64,000 nt of DNA from Streptomyces sp. NBC_01716 (GTDB lineage Bacteria > Actinomycetota > Actinomycetes > Streptomycetales > Streptomycetaceae): contig NZ_CP109181.1 in assembly GCF_036248275.1 (NCBI RefSeq), positions 62,001-126,000 on the forward strand, written 5' to 3'. Under the pieces are notes generated by a model that had not been told where the DNA came from, ran no database searches, and worked only from the letters and a program-made list of their open reading frames with translations. A program made the translations under genes and the position numbers. This document shows, piece by piece, positions 52,773 through 61,073 of this stretch; within the stretch, counting starts at the first letter, position 1; each line of letters opens with the position of its first letter.

Positions 52773-53978
52773 TCAGCCCTCGGCGTGGGCCAGCAACAGG
52801 TCGGGGCCGAAAACCTCGTAGCGGATGCGGCGTGCGGGGATGCCGGCCTTGAGCAGCTGAGTACGGACGGCGCGCATGAAGGGCAGCGAGCCACACAGGT
52901 ACACGTCGGCGTCGGCGGGGAGGTCCAGGCCGTCCAGGTCCATCAGCCCGGTGCGCGCGCCGGGTTCACCGTCGGCGCCCTGCTCGTACCAGAACTCGGT
53001 CCGGGCGTCCGGGAGTTCGCCGGCCAGGCGCTGGATGTCGGCGCGCAGCGCATGGTCGGATGGGGTGCGGTCGGCGTGCAGGACGCGCACCGGGCGGGAG
53101 GCGCCGGTGGCGGCGAGATGCTCAAGCATTCCGGCCATCGGGGTGCAGCCGATGCCGGCGGAGACCAGCAGCAGCGGGCTGTCGGCGTCGTCCAGGACCA
53201 CGTCGCCGAACGGTGCCGACAGGGTGAGCTCGTCACCTTCCCGTACGGTGCGGTGCAGGTGGTTGGAGACCTCACCCTCGGGGGCCTCGGCGATGCTCGG
53301 GACACGCTTGACCGTGATGCGCCGCACCTGGTCACCGGGGGCGCCCGAGAGGCTGTACTGGCGCAGCTGGCTTATTCCGTCGGGCAGTTGGACCCGCACG
53401 CTGACGTACTGGCCGGCGCGGGCGGGCGGCATGGGGGCATCGTCGGCCGGGCGCAGCAGGAAGGACACGACGTCCGGGGTCTCCTCGCGGCGCTCGACCA
53501 CGGTCCACCGCCGCCAGGGGTGGCGCGGGTCGATTCCGGCCTCCTGGTACAGACGGGCCTCGCGGGCGATGAGCGCGCCGGCCATCAGCCAGTACACCTC
53601 GTCCCACGCCGCGCCGACGTCGGGCGTGACGGCGTCCCCGAGGACCTCGGCGATGGCACGGAACAGGTACTTGTGGACGATCGTGTACTGGTCCTCTGTC
53701 ACACCGAGGGCGGCGTGCTTGTGCGCGATCCGGCTCAGCAGTTCGTCCGGCCGGGCGTCGGGATTGGCCAGCAGCGCCTGGGCGAAGCCGGCGATGGAGC
53801 CCGCCAGAGCCTTGCGCTGTTCCCCGTTGGCCTGGTTGCCGCGGTTGAACAACCCGTCCAGCAGCTCGGGCCGCTCGCTGAACATCGTGCCGTAGAAACG
53901 GGTCGTGATCTCGTCGAGCGCGCCGCCCACGGCGGGCAGGGTGGCGCGGACGACAGCGGCGGACTCGGGCGAAAGCAT
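52773..53978 (-). CDS. hmp: flavohaemoprotein, nitric oxide dioxygenase
   Basis: A 401-aa flavohaemoglobin with three domains: globin at 1-140 (TRFYGTMFSERPELLDGLFN, proximal His88 in RIAHKHAALGV, VYWLMAGALIAREARLYQEA), FAD domain at about 150-260 (PARAGQYVSVRVQLPDGISQ, RQYSLS), and NAD domain (PLLLVSAGIGCTPMAGMLEH, DVYLCGSLPFM). It converts NO and O2 to nitrate with NAD(P)H in the cytoplasm. The ATG at 53978 is used. Two GGGnCGAACGGCCC boxes lie 110-180 bp upstream, so it may belong to a DevR-type regulon with its neighbours. It converges on the narG remnant. Confidence 0.93.
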   Translation of the reverse strand: MLSPESAAVVRATLPAVGGALDEITTRFYGTMFSERPELLDGLFNRGNQANGEQRKALAGSIAGFAQALLANPDARPDELLSRIAHKHAALGVTEDQYTIVHKYLFRAIAEVLGDAVTPDVGAAWDEVYWLMAGALIAREARLYQEAGIDPRHPWRRWTVVERREETPDVVSFLLRPADDAPMPPARAGQYVSVRVQLPDGISQLRQYSLSGAPGDQVRRITVKRVPSIAEAPEGEVSNHLHRTVREGDELTLSAPFGDVVLDDADSPLLLVSAGIGCTPMAGMLEHLAATGASRPVRVLHADRTPSDHALRADIQRLAGELPDARTEFWYEQGADGEPGARTGLMDLDGLDLPADADVYLCGSLPFMRAVRTQLLKAGIPARRIRYEVFGPDLLLAHAEG

Positions 53979-54084
53979 CGCTCTCCTCGGAAGTGCGGAC
54001 GTGCGCGGGCAGGGGGCTCACACATCTCGTCTGCAAGCGGTCTATCAGCGATCCGGCCCCGGCCGGGGCCTCCGCGGACCTGCG

Positions 54085-54154
54085 GGGACGAACGGCCCAG
54101 CAGGTCAGGACCCTTGGTTCCGCGGTCCGGGCGGAAGGGGGGGCCGAACGGCCC
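54085..54154. promoter_or_regulatory. two DevR-like boxes upstream of hmp
   Basis: GGGACGAACGGCCC at 54085-54098 and GGGCCGAACGGCCC at 54141-54154 differ at one position and are 56 bp apart. They fit a GGGnCnnnnGnCCC box typical of DosR/DevR-type response regulators and lie in the 279-bp gap before hmp. Confidence 0.6.
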
Positions 54155-54257
54155 TGCCAATTGCCCGACCGTCCCGATAAGGATGAATTCCGGGTTTCAT
54201 GGATGTGTCCTCGGGATCGGGAGTCGGCGTGGGCGTACGCGTGGACGTGAGCCAGGG

Positions 54258-54422
54258 TCAGCGCTCTTCGCGGAAGTCGACGTGCCGGCGGACGAGCGGG
54301 TCGAACTTCCGCAGCACCAAGCGGTCGGGGTTGTTCCGCCGGTTCTTGCGTGTGACGTACGTGTAGCCCGTACCCGCGGTGGAGCGGAGCTTGATGATCG
54401 GGCGTAGTTCGTTGCGAGCCAT
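54258..54422 (-). CDS. rpmG: 50S ribosomal protein L33, zinc-free paralogue
   Basis: A 54-aa protein, [40 protein letters not shown] and [10 protein letters not shown], the L33 pattern. The two CxxC pairs of the zinc-binding form are absent, so this is the C-minus paralogue used when zinc is scarce. It diverges from rpmB-rpsN across a Zur box at 54435, 13 bp from its start. The ATG at 54422 begins the conserved MARN. Confidence 0.93.
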   Translation of the reverse strand: MARNELRPIIKLRSTAGTGYTYVTRKNRRNNPDRLVLRKFDPLVRRHVDFREER

Positions 54423-54434
54423 GGCGCTACTATA

Positions 54435-54449
54435 TGGCAATGATTTCCA
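54435..54449. promoter_or_regulatory. Zur box
   Basis: TGGCAATGATTTCCA: palindromic TGG-n-AAT-n-ATT-n-CCA, the actinobacterial Zur consensus (TGnnAATnATTnnCA), in the 68-bp gap between rpmG and rpmB. Zn-bound Zur would repress both directions. Confidence 0.85.
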
Positions 54450-54490
54450 TGTTCAAGAATGGAATCGCTCGACGAGAGGCAGGTAACTCC

Positions 54491-54727
54491 GTGTCCGCCC
54501 ACTGCCAACTGACCGGCGCACAGCCGGGCTTCGGCAACAACATCAGCCACTCGCACCGTCGTACGTCGCGCCGGTTCGATCCGAACGTTCAGCGCAAGCG
54601 GTACTGGCTGCCGAGTGAGGGCCGTCATGTGCGGCTGACCCTCAGCGCGAGGGCGATCAAGACGATCGACACCATCGGCATCGAGGCGGCGGTGGTCCGC
54701 ATCCGGGCGCGAGGAGTGAAGGTCTGA
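54491..54727 (+). CDS. rpmB: 50S ribosomal protein L28, zinc-free paralogue
   Basis: A 78-aa L28: [40 protein letters not shown] and [20 protein letters not shown]. [15 protein letters not shown] is the L28 signature. The usual CxxC zinc site near the N-terminus is reduced to one Cys, so this is the C-minus type. The GTG at 54491 is the first start after the Zur box. Its stop overlaps the rpsN start (TGATG). Confidence 0.93.
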   Translation: MSAHCQLTGAQPGFGNNISHSHRRTSRRFDPNVQRKRYWLPSEGRHVRLTLSARAIKTIDTIGIEAAVVRIRARGVKV

Positions 54728-55032
54728 TGGCGAAGCAGAGCAAGATCGCGCAGAACGAGAAGCGCAGGCGAACCGTCGAGCGGTACGCCGCACGCCGTGC
54801 GGAGTTGAAGGAGATCATCCGCCGGCCCGGCACGCCGGAGTCCGAACGGATCGCCGCGGTCGAGGAGTTGCGGCGCCAGCCGCGCGACGCCAGTGCGACC
54901 CGGGTCCGCAACCGGGACAGCGTGGACGGCCGCCCCCGTGGCCATCTGCGCAAGTTCGGCCTGTCCCGGATCCGTATGCGCGAGCAGGCGCATGCCGGCC
55001 TCCTCCCGGGAGTGGTCAAGTCCTCCTGGTGA
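54727..55032 (+). CDS. rpsN: 30S ribosomal protein S14, zinc-free paralogue
   Basis: A 101-aa S14 of the long, zinc-independent type: [60 protein letters not shown] and [20 protein letters not shown]. The RxxCxxCG-type zinc site of the short form is replaced by [12 protein letters not shown]. The ATG overlaps the rpmB stop, so the two are coupled and repressed together by Zur. Confidence 0.95.
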   Translation: MAKQSKIAQNEKRRRTVERYAARRAELKEIIRRPGTPESERIAAVEELRRQPRDASATRVRNRDSVDGRPRGHLRKFGLSRIRMREQAHAGLLPGVVKSSW

Positions 55033-55075
55033 CAGGTGAGTTCACCGGGCGGGCGGCCGACCCCCTGATACCCGC

Positions 55076-55111
55076 GCGGCCCTGTCCGACCCGGAGGACG
55101 GACAGGGCCGC
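55076..55111. terminator. bidirectional terminator between rpsN and the beta-helix gene
   Basis: GCGGCCCTGTCCG and its exact complement, 13-bp arms with a 10-base loop, in the 91-bp gap between convergent genes. Confidence 0.85.
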
Positions 55112-55123
55112 TACGGTCAGGGT

Positions 55124-56827
55124 CTATCCCGCGTCGGCCCCGATGTTCGGCGTGCTCGGAACGGCCGTCCCGTAATAGTCCGCTCCGCCGTTGCCGGGCA
55201 CGGCCGTGCCCGCTTTGAGCGCCGGTGAACCGGACTTGAGGGTGTAGGCCTGTGGGCATGGCTGCGGCCCCGTGCCCGAGGCCGGAGACCACGAGCAGGT
55301 GCCGCCCGCGCCGGGCGAGGTGAACAAGGGGTCACCCCACACCGACCCCGTCTCCAGCCCGGCCGCCTTCCACGCGGCGAAGTCGGCGTGGGTCGTACCG
55401 CCCCAGCGCCAACCACCGGTATTCGTCCCGTAGTACAGGTTGTTCGACAGCGTCATACCGGTCTGCCCGTTGGGGTTGTAGTAGAGCTGGCCGGTCTTGC
55501 CGTACGGGCCCTTGTTGGCCATGTGGCAGATGTTGTCCTTGATCTGCGAACCACTGGCCCACGTGCCCGAGGCATAGCCGAAGAGGAAGCACGCACTCGC
55601 GCCGGCCTTCTTGTTCGCGGTCTGGTCCTTGTTGGTGAAGAAGGTGTTGCCGTAGATCGACAGCGCCTTCTTCGGCGCGCTGGGCACCACGTCGAACAGG
55701 CCGCCCTGGGCGTTCGCCCAGTCGTCGTTCTCGGAGATGTTGTAACGGTAGGTGTTCGGCCCCCACACCATCGAACTCGCGGTCGAGGTGTAGGCCAGAT
55801 AGCCGCTGCCCGCGTTGTCGTGGGTGTAGTTGTACTCCACCACCGAGTTCGTGGTGCCGCCGTCCAGGTCGATGCCGTCCCAGTCACAGCCGGCCGTGTA
55901 GGCCGGGACCGGCTGGACCTTGTACACCTCGTTGTGACGGATCGTCACATCGTTGGAGGTGTACGTCATGATCCCGCTGGCGCCGCCGCACGAGGTCACG
56001 TTCGCCCCGATGTCGTGGACCAGGTTGCGCTCGATGACCGCACCGTCCCAGCCGTTCCCGGTCAGCGCGGCCCCGGTGCTCTGGGCGGCCATGCCCAGGT
56101 TGTAGACCGTGTTGCCCGCGACCCGGACGTTGGTGATGTTGGTCCCCGAGCCCCAGCCGTAGATGCCGGGCCCGGCGTTCGAGGTCACCTCGGCGCCGTG
56201 CAGCTTGTTGTTGAGGATCTGCACGTCGTCCAGCGGCCCGCTGTTGGCGTTGACCGCGTAGCCCAGGACCATGATCTGCCCGCCGAAGGTACTGCTGCTG
56301 CCACTGGGCGTCGAGAACCCGGAGATGTCCGAACCCGTCACCTTCAGGCCCTTGGCCGCCGTCGACGACGTCTGGTTCTGGAGCAGCACACCGGCCGCGG
56401 TCGTGGTGCCGTTGACCACCTTCATGTTGGCCAGCTGGAAACCGCTGACATTGTCCGCCGTAACAGCCGCCGAATAGTCGCCGGTGCAGTTGGACTTGAG
56501 GGTCGCCTGACCGGTGCCGTACGAGGTGATCTTGAACGGCGTCGAGGCCGACGATGCCGGGACGTTCGTGGAATTGAAGACCAGACAGCCGGTGAACGCC
56601 TGCCCGCCCTGGAAGGAGACGACGCTCCCCTGCGGGAACGTGAATCCGTTGACCTTCCCGGTCGACTTCCACGCCTGGTCCGGCGAGAGACCGGTGTTGC
56701 TGTCGCTGCCGGTGGGTGACACGTAGTAGGTGGTTACGGCGGCGTGGGCGGTGCCCGTGGCGGCGCCTGCCAGCAGCAGTCCCAGCATTCCCTGGGCCAC
56801 CACCGCGGCACAAATCCTTGCTCTCAT
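55124..56827 (-). CDS. secreted right-handed parallel beta-helix protein, pectate-lyase-like
   Basis: A 567-aa exported protein. The ATG at 56827 follows GGAAGGGAG and gives a signal peptide (MRARICAAVVAQGMLGLLLA then GAATGTAHAA). The mature start TTYYVSPTGSDSNTGLSPDQ AWKS is the usual entry of right-handed beta-helix enzymes. The body is a series of coils with Asn ladders (LDDVQILNNKLHGAEV, ITNVRVAGNTVYNLGM, VTIRHNEVYKVQPVPA, SVVEYNYTHDNAGSGY). The C-terminus ending YYGTAVPSTPNIGADAG is typical of these enzymes. It probably cleaves a plant or microbial polysaccharide outside the cell; the catalytic residues cannot be assigned. It lies 315 bp downstream of the GH3 operon. Confidence 0.85.
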   Translation of the reverse strand: MRARICAAVVAQGMLGLLLAGAATGTAHAAVTTYYVSPTGSDSNTGLSPDQAWKSTGKVNGFTFPQGSVVSFQGGQAFTGCLVFNSTNVPASSASTPFKITSYGTGQATLKSNCTGDYSAAVTADNVSGFQLANMKVVNGTTTAAGVLLQNQTSSTAAKGLKVTGSDISGFSTPSGSSSTFGGQIMVLGYAVNANSGPLDDVQILNNKLHGAEVTSNAGPGIYGWGSGTNITNVRVAGNTVYNLGMAAQSTGAALTGNGWDGAVIERNLVHDIGANVTSCGGASGIMTYTSNDVTIRHNEVYKVQPVPAYTAGCDWDGIDLDGGTTNSVVEYNYTHDNAGSGYLAYTSTASSMVWGPNTYRYNISENDDWANAQGGLFDVVPSAPKKALSIYGNTFFTNKDQTANKKAGASACFLFGYASGTWASGSQIKDNICHMANKGPYGKTGQLYYNPNGQTGMTLSNNLYYGTNTGGWRWGGTTHADFAAWKAAGLETGSVWGDPLFTSPGAGGTCSWSPASGTGPQPCPQAYTLKSGSPALKAGTAVPGNGGADYYGTAVPSTPNIGADAG

Positions 56828-56990
56828 GCTTCTCCCTTCCGCGTGGCCGTGACGACGCACGGACACGCGGGTGACGACTCGTGGTTGAGGCATGCCTTGA
56901 CGAACCACGCGGCACTGCCGACATGGCGTCCAGGCGATATGGATCGAAGAGCAGGTGAGGGGAGTCTCCTCGGCGCATCGCTCCCTTCGG

Positions 56991-57009
56991 CGGACGGCTT
57001 CGCCGTCCG
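56991..57009. terminator. terminator downstream of the GH3 gene
   Basis: CGGACGGC-TTC-GCCGTCCG, 8-bp perfect arms with a tight loop, about 135 bp past the GH3 stop in the 315-bp gap before the beta-helix gene; the rest of that gap (56828-57142) should carry the beta-helix promoter but shows no clear consensus. Confidence 0.6.
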
Positions 57010-57142
57010 GGTCGAGACGGTCCTGGCGGTGCGGGCCGGTCCCCGTTCCGGGCCGGCACCGGGTCATCGAGGGCAGCCGGGCCGAACGACCGCGCGCGTC
57101 CCGGCGCGGTGCGATGTCCGACGGCAAGCCCCGCAAAGGTGG

Positions 57143-59314
57143 TCAGGTGATCAGAAGGGTGCGCCGGGCCCCGGTCCGTGAGCTGTTACCGGTGTGAATG
57201 TGGATCTCGCCGGGCTCCACGGTGAACACGCCGTCCGGGTCGTTGGTCCAGTAGCCGATGTCACCGGCGTCCAGGAGGAAGCGGACGTGCTGCTCCTCCC
57301 CAGCCGCCAGCCGGACCCGCTGGAAGCCGCGCAGCCGGCGGACCGGCTGGACGATGGTCGCTGCGGGGTCCTGGATGTAGAGCTGGACCACCTCCTCGCC
57401 CTCCCGGTCACCGGTGTTGCGCACCGGGACACTCACCTCGACCGATGCGCCCGCCCGCAGTTCCGCCGAGGCGATCCGCCCACAGCTCAACTGCGGCTCC
57501 CCCACCTCGAAGGTGGTGTAGCTCAGGCCGTAGCCGAACGCGAATTCCGGGCCATCGGCGACATCGAGGTACTTCGAGACGTACGTCACGTCGGGCTCGG
57601 CCGGGTTGTAGGGGCGACCGGTCCGCTCGTGGTTGTAGTAGAGCGGAACCTGCCCCACCACGCGCGGGAACGTCACCGGCAGCTTGCCGCCCGGGACGAC
57701 CGCGCCGGTCAGAACATCCGCGACGGCGGGACCCGCCTCGATGCCCGGATGCCAGGCCATCACGATCGCCGACACCTTGTCCGCCCACCCGCCGATCGTC
57801 AGCGGGCGCCCGCCCACCAGCACCACCACGCAGGGCGTGCCGGTCGCCGCGACCGCGTCGATCAACTCCTCCTGTGCGCCGGGCAGGCCCAGTTCGCTGC
57901 GCACGGCCGCCTCCCCGCTGATCGCGGACGGCTCGCCCACCACCAGCACCACGGCGTCGGCAGCCTTGGCGGCAGCCACCGCCTCCGCGATACCGGAGGT
58001 GTCGGCCCCTTCCGCCGCCACCCCGGGCGCATGGCGAATGCCGGTGTCCGGCAACGCATCCCGCAGCCCGGACAGGACCGGGACCGCCTCCGGTGCACCC
58101 GGCAGCGTCCACGTACCCAGCAGGTCACCGGAAGCGGCGAACGGCCCCACGACCGCCAGCGAACCCAGGCCCGGCACATCCAGAGGCAAGAGCGCGTTCT
58201 CGTTCCTCAGCAGCACCATGCAGCGACCAGCCGCCTCGCGCGCGGCGGCCCGTGCCTGCGCGCTCGGGGCGGACAGAGCGGCGGACTCGTCCACGTAGGG
58301 GCGCTCGAACAGGCCCAGACGCAGCTTCAGCCGCAGCACCCGGGACACCGCGTCGTCCAGCCGCTCCCCCGTCAGCGCCCCTGAGGCCAGCAGGTCGCGG
58401 CCGTGCTCGACGAAGGTGGTGGAGACCATCTCGATATCCACTCCGGCGGTCAGTGACCGCCGTGCCGCGTCGGCCTCGTCCACCGCACCGCCGTGTGTGA
58501 CCAGTTCCAGGACGCCGGTCCAGTCGCTGACCACCACCCCGTCAAAACCCCACGCGTCCTTGAGGATGCCGGTCAGGGTGTGCTCGTTGGCGTGAGCCGG
58601 AACGCCGTTGACGGTGTTGAACGCGGCCATCACAGTGGCGGCGCCGGCATCGACAGCGGCCTTGAACGGCGGCAGATAGAGGTTGCGCAGCCGCTGCTCG
58701 GACACGTCGACGGTGTTGTAATCACGGCCGCCCTCCGCGCCCCCGTAGGCGACGAAGTGCTTGGCGCAGGCGGCGACCCGGTCCCTCGCGCGCAGGTCGT
58801 CGCCCTGATAGCCACGCACCTTGGCCACCGCGTAAGCAGTCGTCAGGTACGGGTCCTCGCCCATGCTCTCCGCGATCCGGCCCCACCGCGGCTCCCGGGT
58901 CACATCCATCATCGGAGAGAACGTCCAGTGGATCCCGTTGGACCGCGCCTCACGCGCCGACACCTCCGCATCCGCCACTGTCACCGCCGGATCGAACGCG
59001 GCCGCCTGGCCCAGCGGAATCGGAAACGTGGTGTGAAAGCCGTGGATCACGTCCAGGCCGAAGACCAGCGGGATGCCCAGGCGGGACTCCTCCACCGCGA
59101 TGCGCTGCAGCGCGTTGCTCGCTCGCGCACCGACCACGTTCAGCACCGAACCCAGCAGGCCCTTTCGGGCGGCGGTCTCGGCCGCCACGGTGTCACCACC
59201 GCCCGGTCCGGTGTCCCAGGCCCAGGCCAGTTGCTGCAACTGGCCGAGCTTCTCCTCGACGGTCATCCGCCCCAGGAGTTCCTCGATACGGGACCCGTGA
59301 TCATGGCCGCTCAT
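57143..59314 (-). CDS. GH3 beta-glucosidase
   Basis: A 723-aa glycoside hydrolase family 3 enzyme without a signal peptide, so it acts inside the cell on imported oligosaccharides. N-terminal barrel: PLVFGLDVIHGFHTTFPIPL, FSPMMDVTREPRWGRIAESM, KHFVAYGGAEGGRDYN (KHF at 185-187), and the nucleophile Asp264 in GFDGVVVSDWTG. The second domain has the acid/base region near IVMAWHPGIEAGPAVADVLT and PVTFPRVVGQVPLYYNHERT; a fibronectin-like C-terminus (VRNTGDREGEEVVQLYIQDP) ends with RTLLIT. It is 12 bp after the FAD oxidoreductase gene, so both are in one operon under the LacI gene upstream. Confidence 0.92.
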   Translation of the reverse strand: MSGHDHGSRIEELLGRMTVEEKLGQLQQLAWAWDTGPGGGDTVAAETAARKGLLGSVLNVVGARASNALQRIAVEESRLGIPLVFGLDVIHGFHTTFPIPLGQAAAFDPAVTVADAEVSAREARSNGIHWTFSPMMDVTREPRWGRIAESMGEDPYLTTAYAVAKVRGYQGDDLRARDRVAACAKHFVAYGGAEGGRDYNTVDVSEQRLRNLYLPPFKAAVDAGAATVMAAFNTVNGVPAHANEHTLTGILKDAWGFDGVVVSDWTGVLELVTHGGAVDEADAARRSLTAGVDIEMVSTTFVEHGRDLLASGALTGERLDDAVSRVLRLKLRLGLFERPYVDESAALSAPSAQARAAAREAAGRCMVLLRNENALLPLDVPGLGSLAVVGPFAASGDLLGTWTLPGAPEAVPVLSGLRDALPDTGIRHAPGVAAEGADTSGIAEAVAAAKAADAVVLVVGEPSAISGEAAVRSELGLPGAQEELIDAVAATGTPCVVVLVGGRPLTIGGWADKVSAIVMAWHPGIEAGPAVADVLTGAVVPGGKLPVTFPRVVGQVPLYYNHERTGRPYNPAEPDVTYVSKYLDVADGPEFAFGYGLSYTTFEVGEPQLSCGRIASAELRAGASVEVSVPVRNTGDREGEEVVQLYIQDPAATIVQPVRRLRGFQRVRLAAGEEQHVRFLLDAGDIGYWTNDPDGVFTVEPGEIHIHTGNSSRTGARRTLLIT

Positions 59315-59326
59315 GGCGGATTCCTC

Positions 59327-60928
59327 TCAGTAGTGGTGCGGCCGGGAGCGGATCTCCTCCGGCCAGGCGAGCTGGATGCCGAGGGTGTGGCTGAGCAGCC
59401 TCTGGTAGTCGGCGAGCTGGTTCTGGTCGGAGCGGACCTTGCGGGGCGGCAGGGCCCGGTCGAGGCAGAATCCGGCGAGCGCGCCGACCGCCTCGCCGAT
59501 GGCCCACTCCACGGGGTGCAGCCGGTAACAGCCGTTGGTGATGTGTGTGGTGCCGATGTTCTTGTTGGCGGGCAGGAGGTTGTCGACACGGACAGGGATC
59601 AGCGCGCCGAGGGGGATCTGGAACGGGTAGGACTCGATGTCGATGTACGAACGGCCCGCGGTGCTGGGGTGCAGGTCGATGCGGTAACTGCCGAGGCCCA
59701 CGCTGTCGTGGAACACCGCACCGCCCGCGCCCGGCGGGCGGGCCTCAACGCCCACATGCTGCTCGACAACGGTGAACTCCGCCCTGATGCGGCGCGCTTC
59801 ACGGATGTACGGCGCCTTGGCCAGACCGTCCGAGGTGCCCGTCACGTCGGGCCGCAGCCGCAGGCCGGGCCAGCCGGTGCCGCCGTCGGGACGGGGGGCG
59901 TCGGTCTGCAGCCAGTACAGGAAGGACAGTGACAGATCGCGGCCGGCGTCGAGTGCCGCTTGTCGCCGCTGGGCGTCGACTCCGAGCAGCGGCGCCTCCC
60001 AGTAGTCGATCTGCGGCCAGTTGACCATGGTGACGTCGGAGGCGAAGGCACCGGCCGCGAACTGTTCGCGGGCCAGGACACGGCGGAACTGCCACAGGTC
60101 GAAGTGCTCGCCCGCCGCCCGGTCGGCGCCCATCAGTGCCCAGGTGCGCTGCCGGAGCGTGATGGGCTCGACGTCGGTAAAGGAGAGCTGCGAACCGGGC
60201 CAGAACGGGGCGACGGTGGTGCGCCAGTGGTCGTAGGAAGCGGGCCGGTCGATCACATGCTCCTCGCCGGGCCTGTGGTCCAGGGCGAAGCACCAGGACA
60301 CGGCCTGCTGGTCCAGGGGGTCGGCGGTCTCGGGGGCGTGCGGCTCTCCGGTCTCGTCGCGCCCTTCCGCGCCGATCACGTGTTCCACGCCGGCCAGTTC
60401 CAGCAGGTCGCCGAGCTCGGTGGCGTCCGCGACGTAGTCGGCCTGGACGGTGATCTCGCGTTCGCCGTGCCGGCCGGCCAGCGTGACCGCCTCTATGCGG
60501 TCGCCGTCGGTGTGTGCGGCGACCGGTTCGTATCCGGTGAGGACGGTGAGCGCACCGGAGGACCGCCACGGGGCGAGCATCTCCTCCAGGACGGCGGCGG
60601 CCACCCGAGGTTCGTGGCACATGCGGCTGACGACGCCGAGCCCGGGGTCGAGCAGCGGGTCGTGTGCGGCATCGGGTCTGAGGGGATAGTTGCGTCGGTA
60701 GTAGTCGCGCACGCGGCGGCGCAGTTCGGTGTAGCCGGGTGGTGCGGCCGGGCCTTCGATCCAGGGATGTTCGTCGGGCGGTACGGCTTGTGCGGTGAGT
60801 TGCCCGCCGAGCCAGTCGGTGACCTCGGTGAGCACCACGGTCCGGCCGAGCCGGGCGGCGGTGAGCGCCGCGGCCACGCCGCCGAGGCCGCCGCCGACGA
60901 CGAGGACCTCGGTTCGTATGTCTGTCAT
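59327..60928 (-). CDS. FAD-dependent oxidoreductase (FAD_oxidored family)
   Basis: A 533-aa flavoprotein with the N-terminal dinucleotide fold VLVVGGGLGGVAAALTAARL then GRTVVLTEVTDWLGGQLTAQ, as in the PF12831 group. Later blocks are YVADATELGDLLELAGVEHV, FHDSVGLGSYRIDLHPST, FQIPLGALIPVRVDNLLPAN and NIGTTHITNGCYRLHPVEWA, which close the FAD site. The ATG at 60928 follows AGAAGGAAC. It is located between LacI and GH3 in a carbohydrate operon; members of this family recur in polysaccharide-utilisation loci and may oxidise a sugar or its derivative. The substrate is unknown. Confidence 0.8.
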   Translation of the reverse strand: MTDIRTEVLVVGGGLGGVAAALTAARLGRTVVLTEVTDWLGGQLTAQAVPPDEHPWIEGPAAPPGYTELRRRVRDYYRRNYPLRPDAAHDPLLDPGLGVVSRMCHEPRVAAAVLEEMLAPWRSSGALTVLTGYEPVAAHTDGDRIEAVTLAGRHGEREITVQADYVADATELGDLLELAGVEHVIGAEGRDETGEPHAPETADPLDQQAVSWCFALDHRPGEEHVIDRPASYDHWRTTVAPFWPGSQLSFTDVEPITLRQRTWALMGADRAAGEHFDLWQFRRVLAREQFAAGAFASDVTMVNWPQIDYWEAPLLGVDAQRRQAALDAGRDLSLSFLYWLQTDAPRPDGGTGWPGLRLRPDVTGTSDGLAKAPYIREARRIRAEFTVVEQHVGVEARPPGAGGAVFHDSVGLGSYRIDLHPSTAGRSYIDIESYPFQIPLGALIPVRVDNLLPANKNIGTTHITNGCYRLHPVEWAIGEAVGALAGFCLDRALPPRKVRSDQNQLADYQRLLSHTLGIQLAWPEEIRSRPHHY

Positions 60929-61073
60929 GGGTTCGGGGTTCCTTCTGCCGGCTCTACCGGTCGCAGTGGTCGGTCGGCGTCGGTCGTCGGCGTCGGGGCA
61001 GCCGGGACCGACGGACGGCGCCGCGCGGGTGCCGGCGCGTCCGGGGTTGTGGGGTGGCGAGGGCTGTTCGGGC

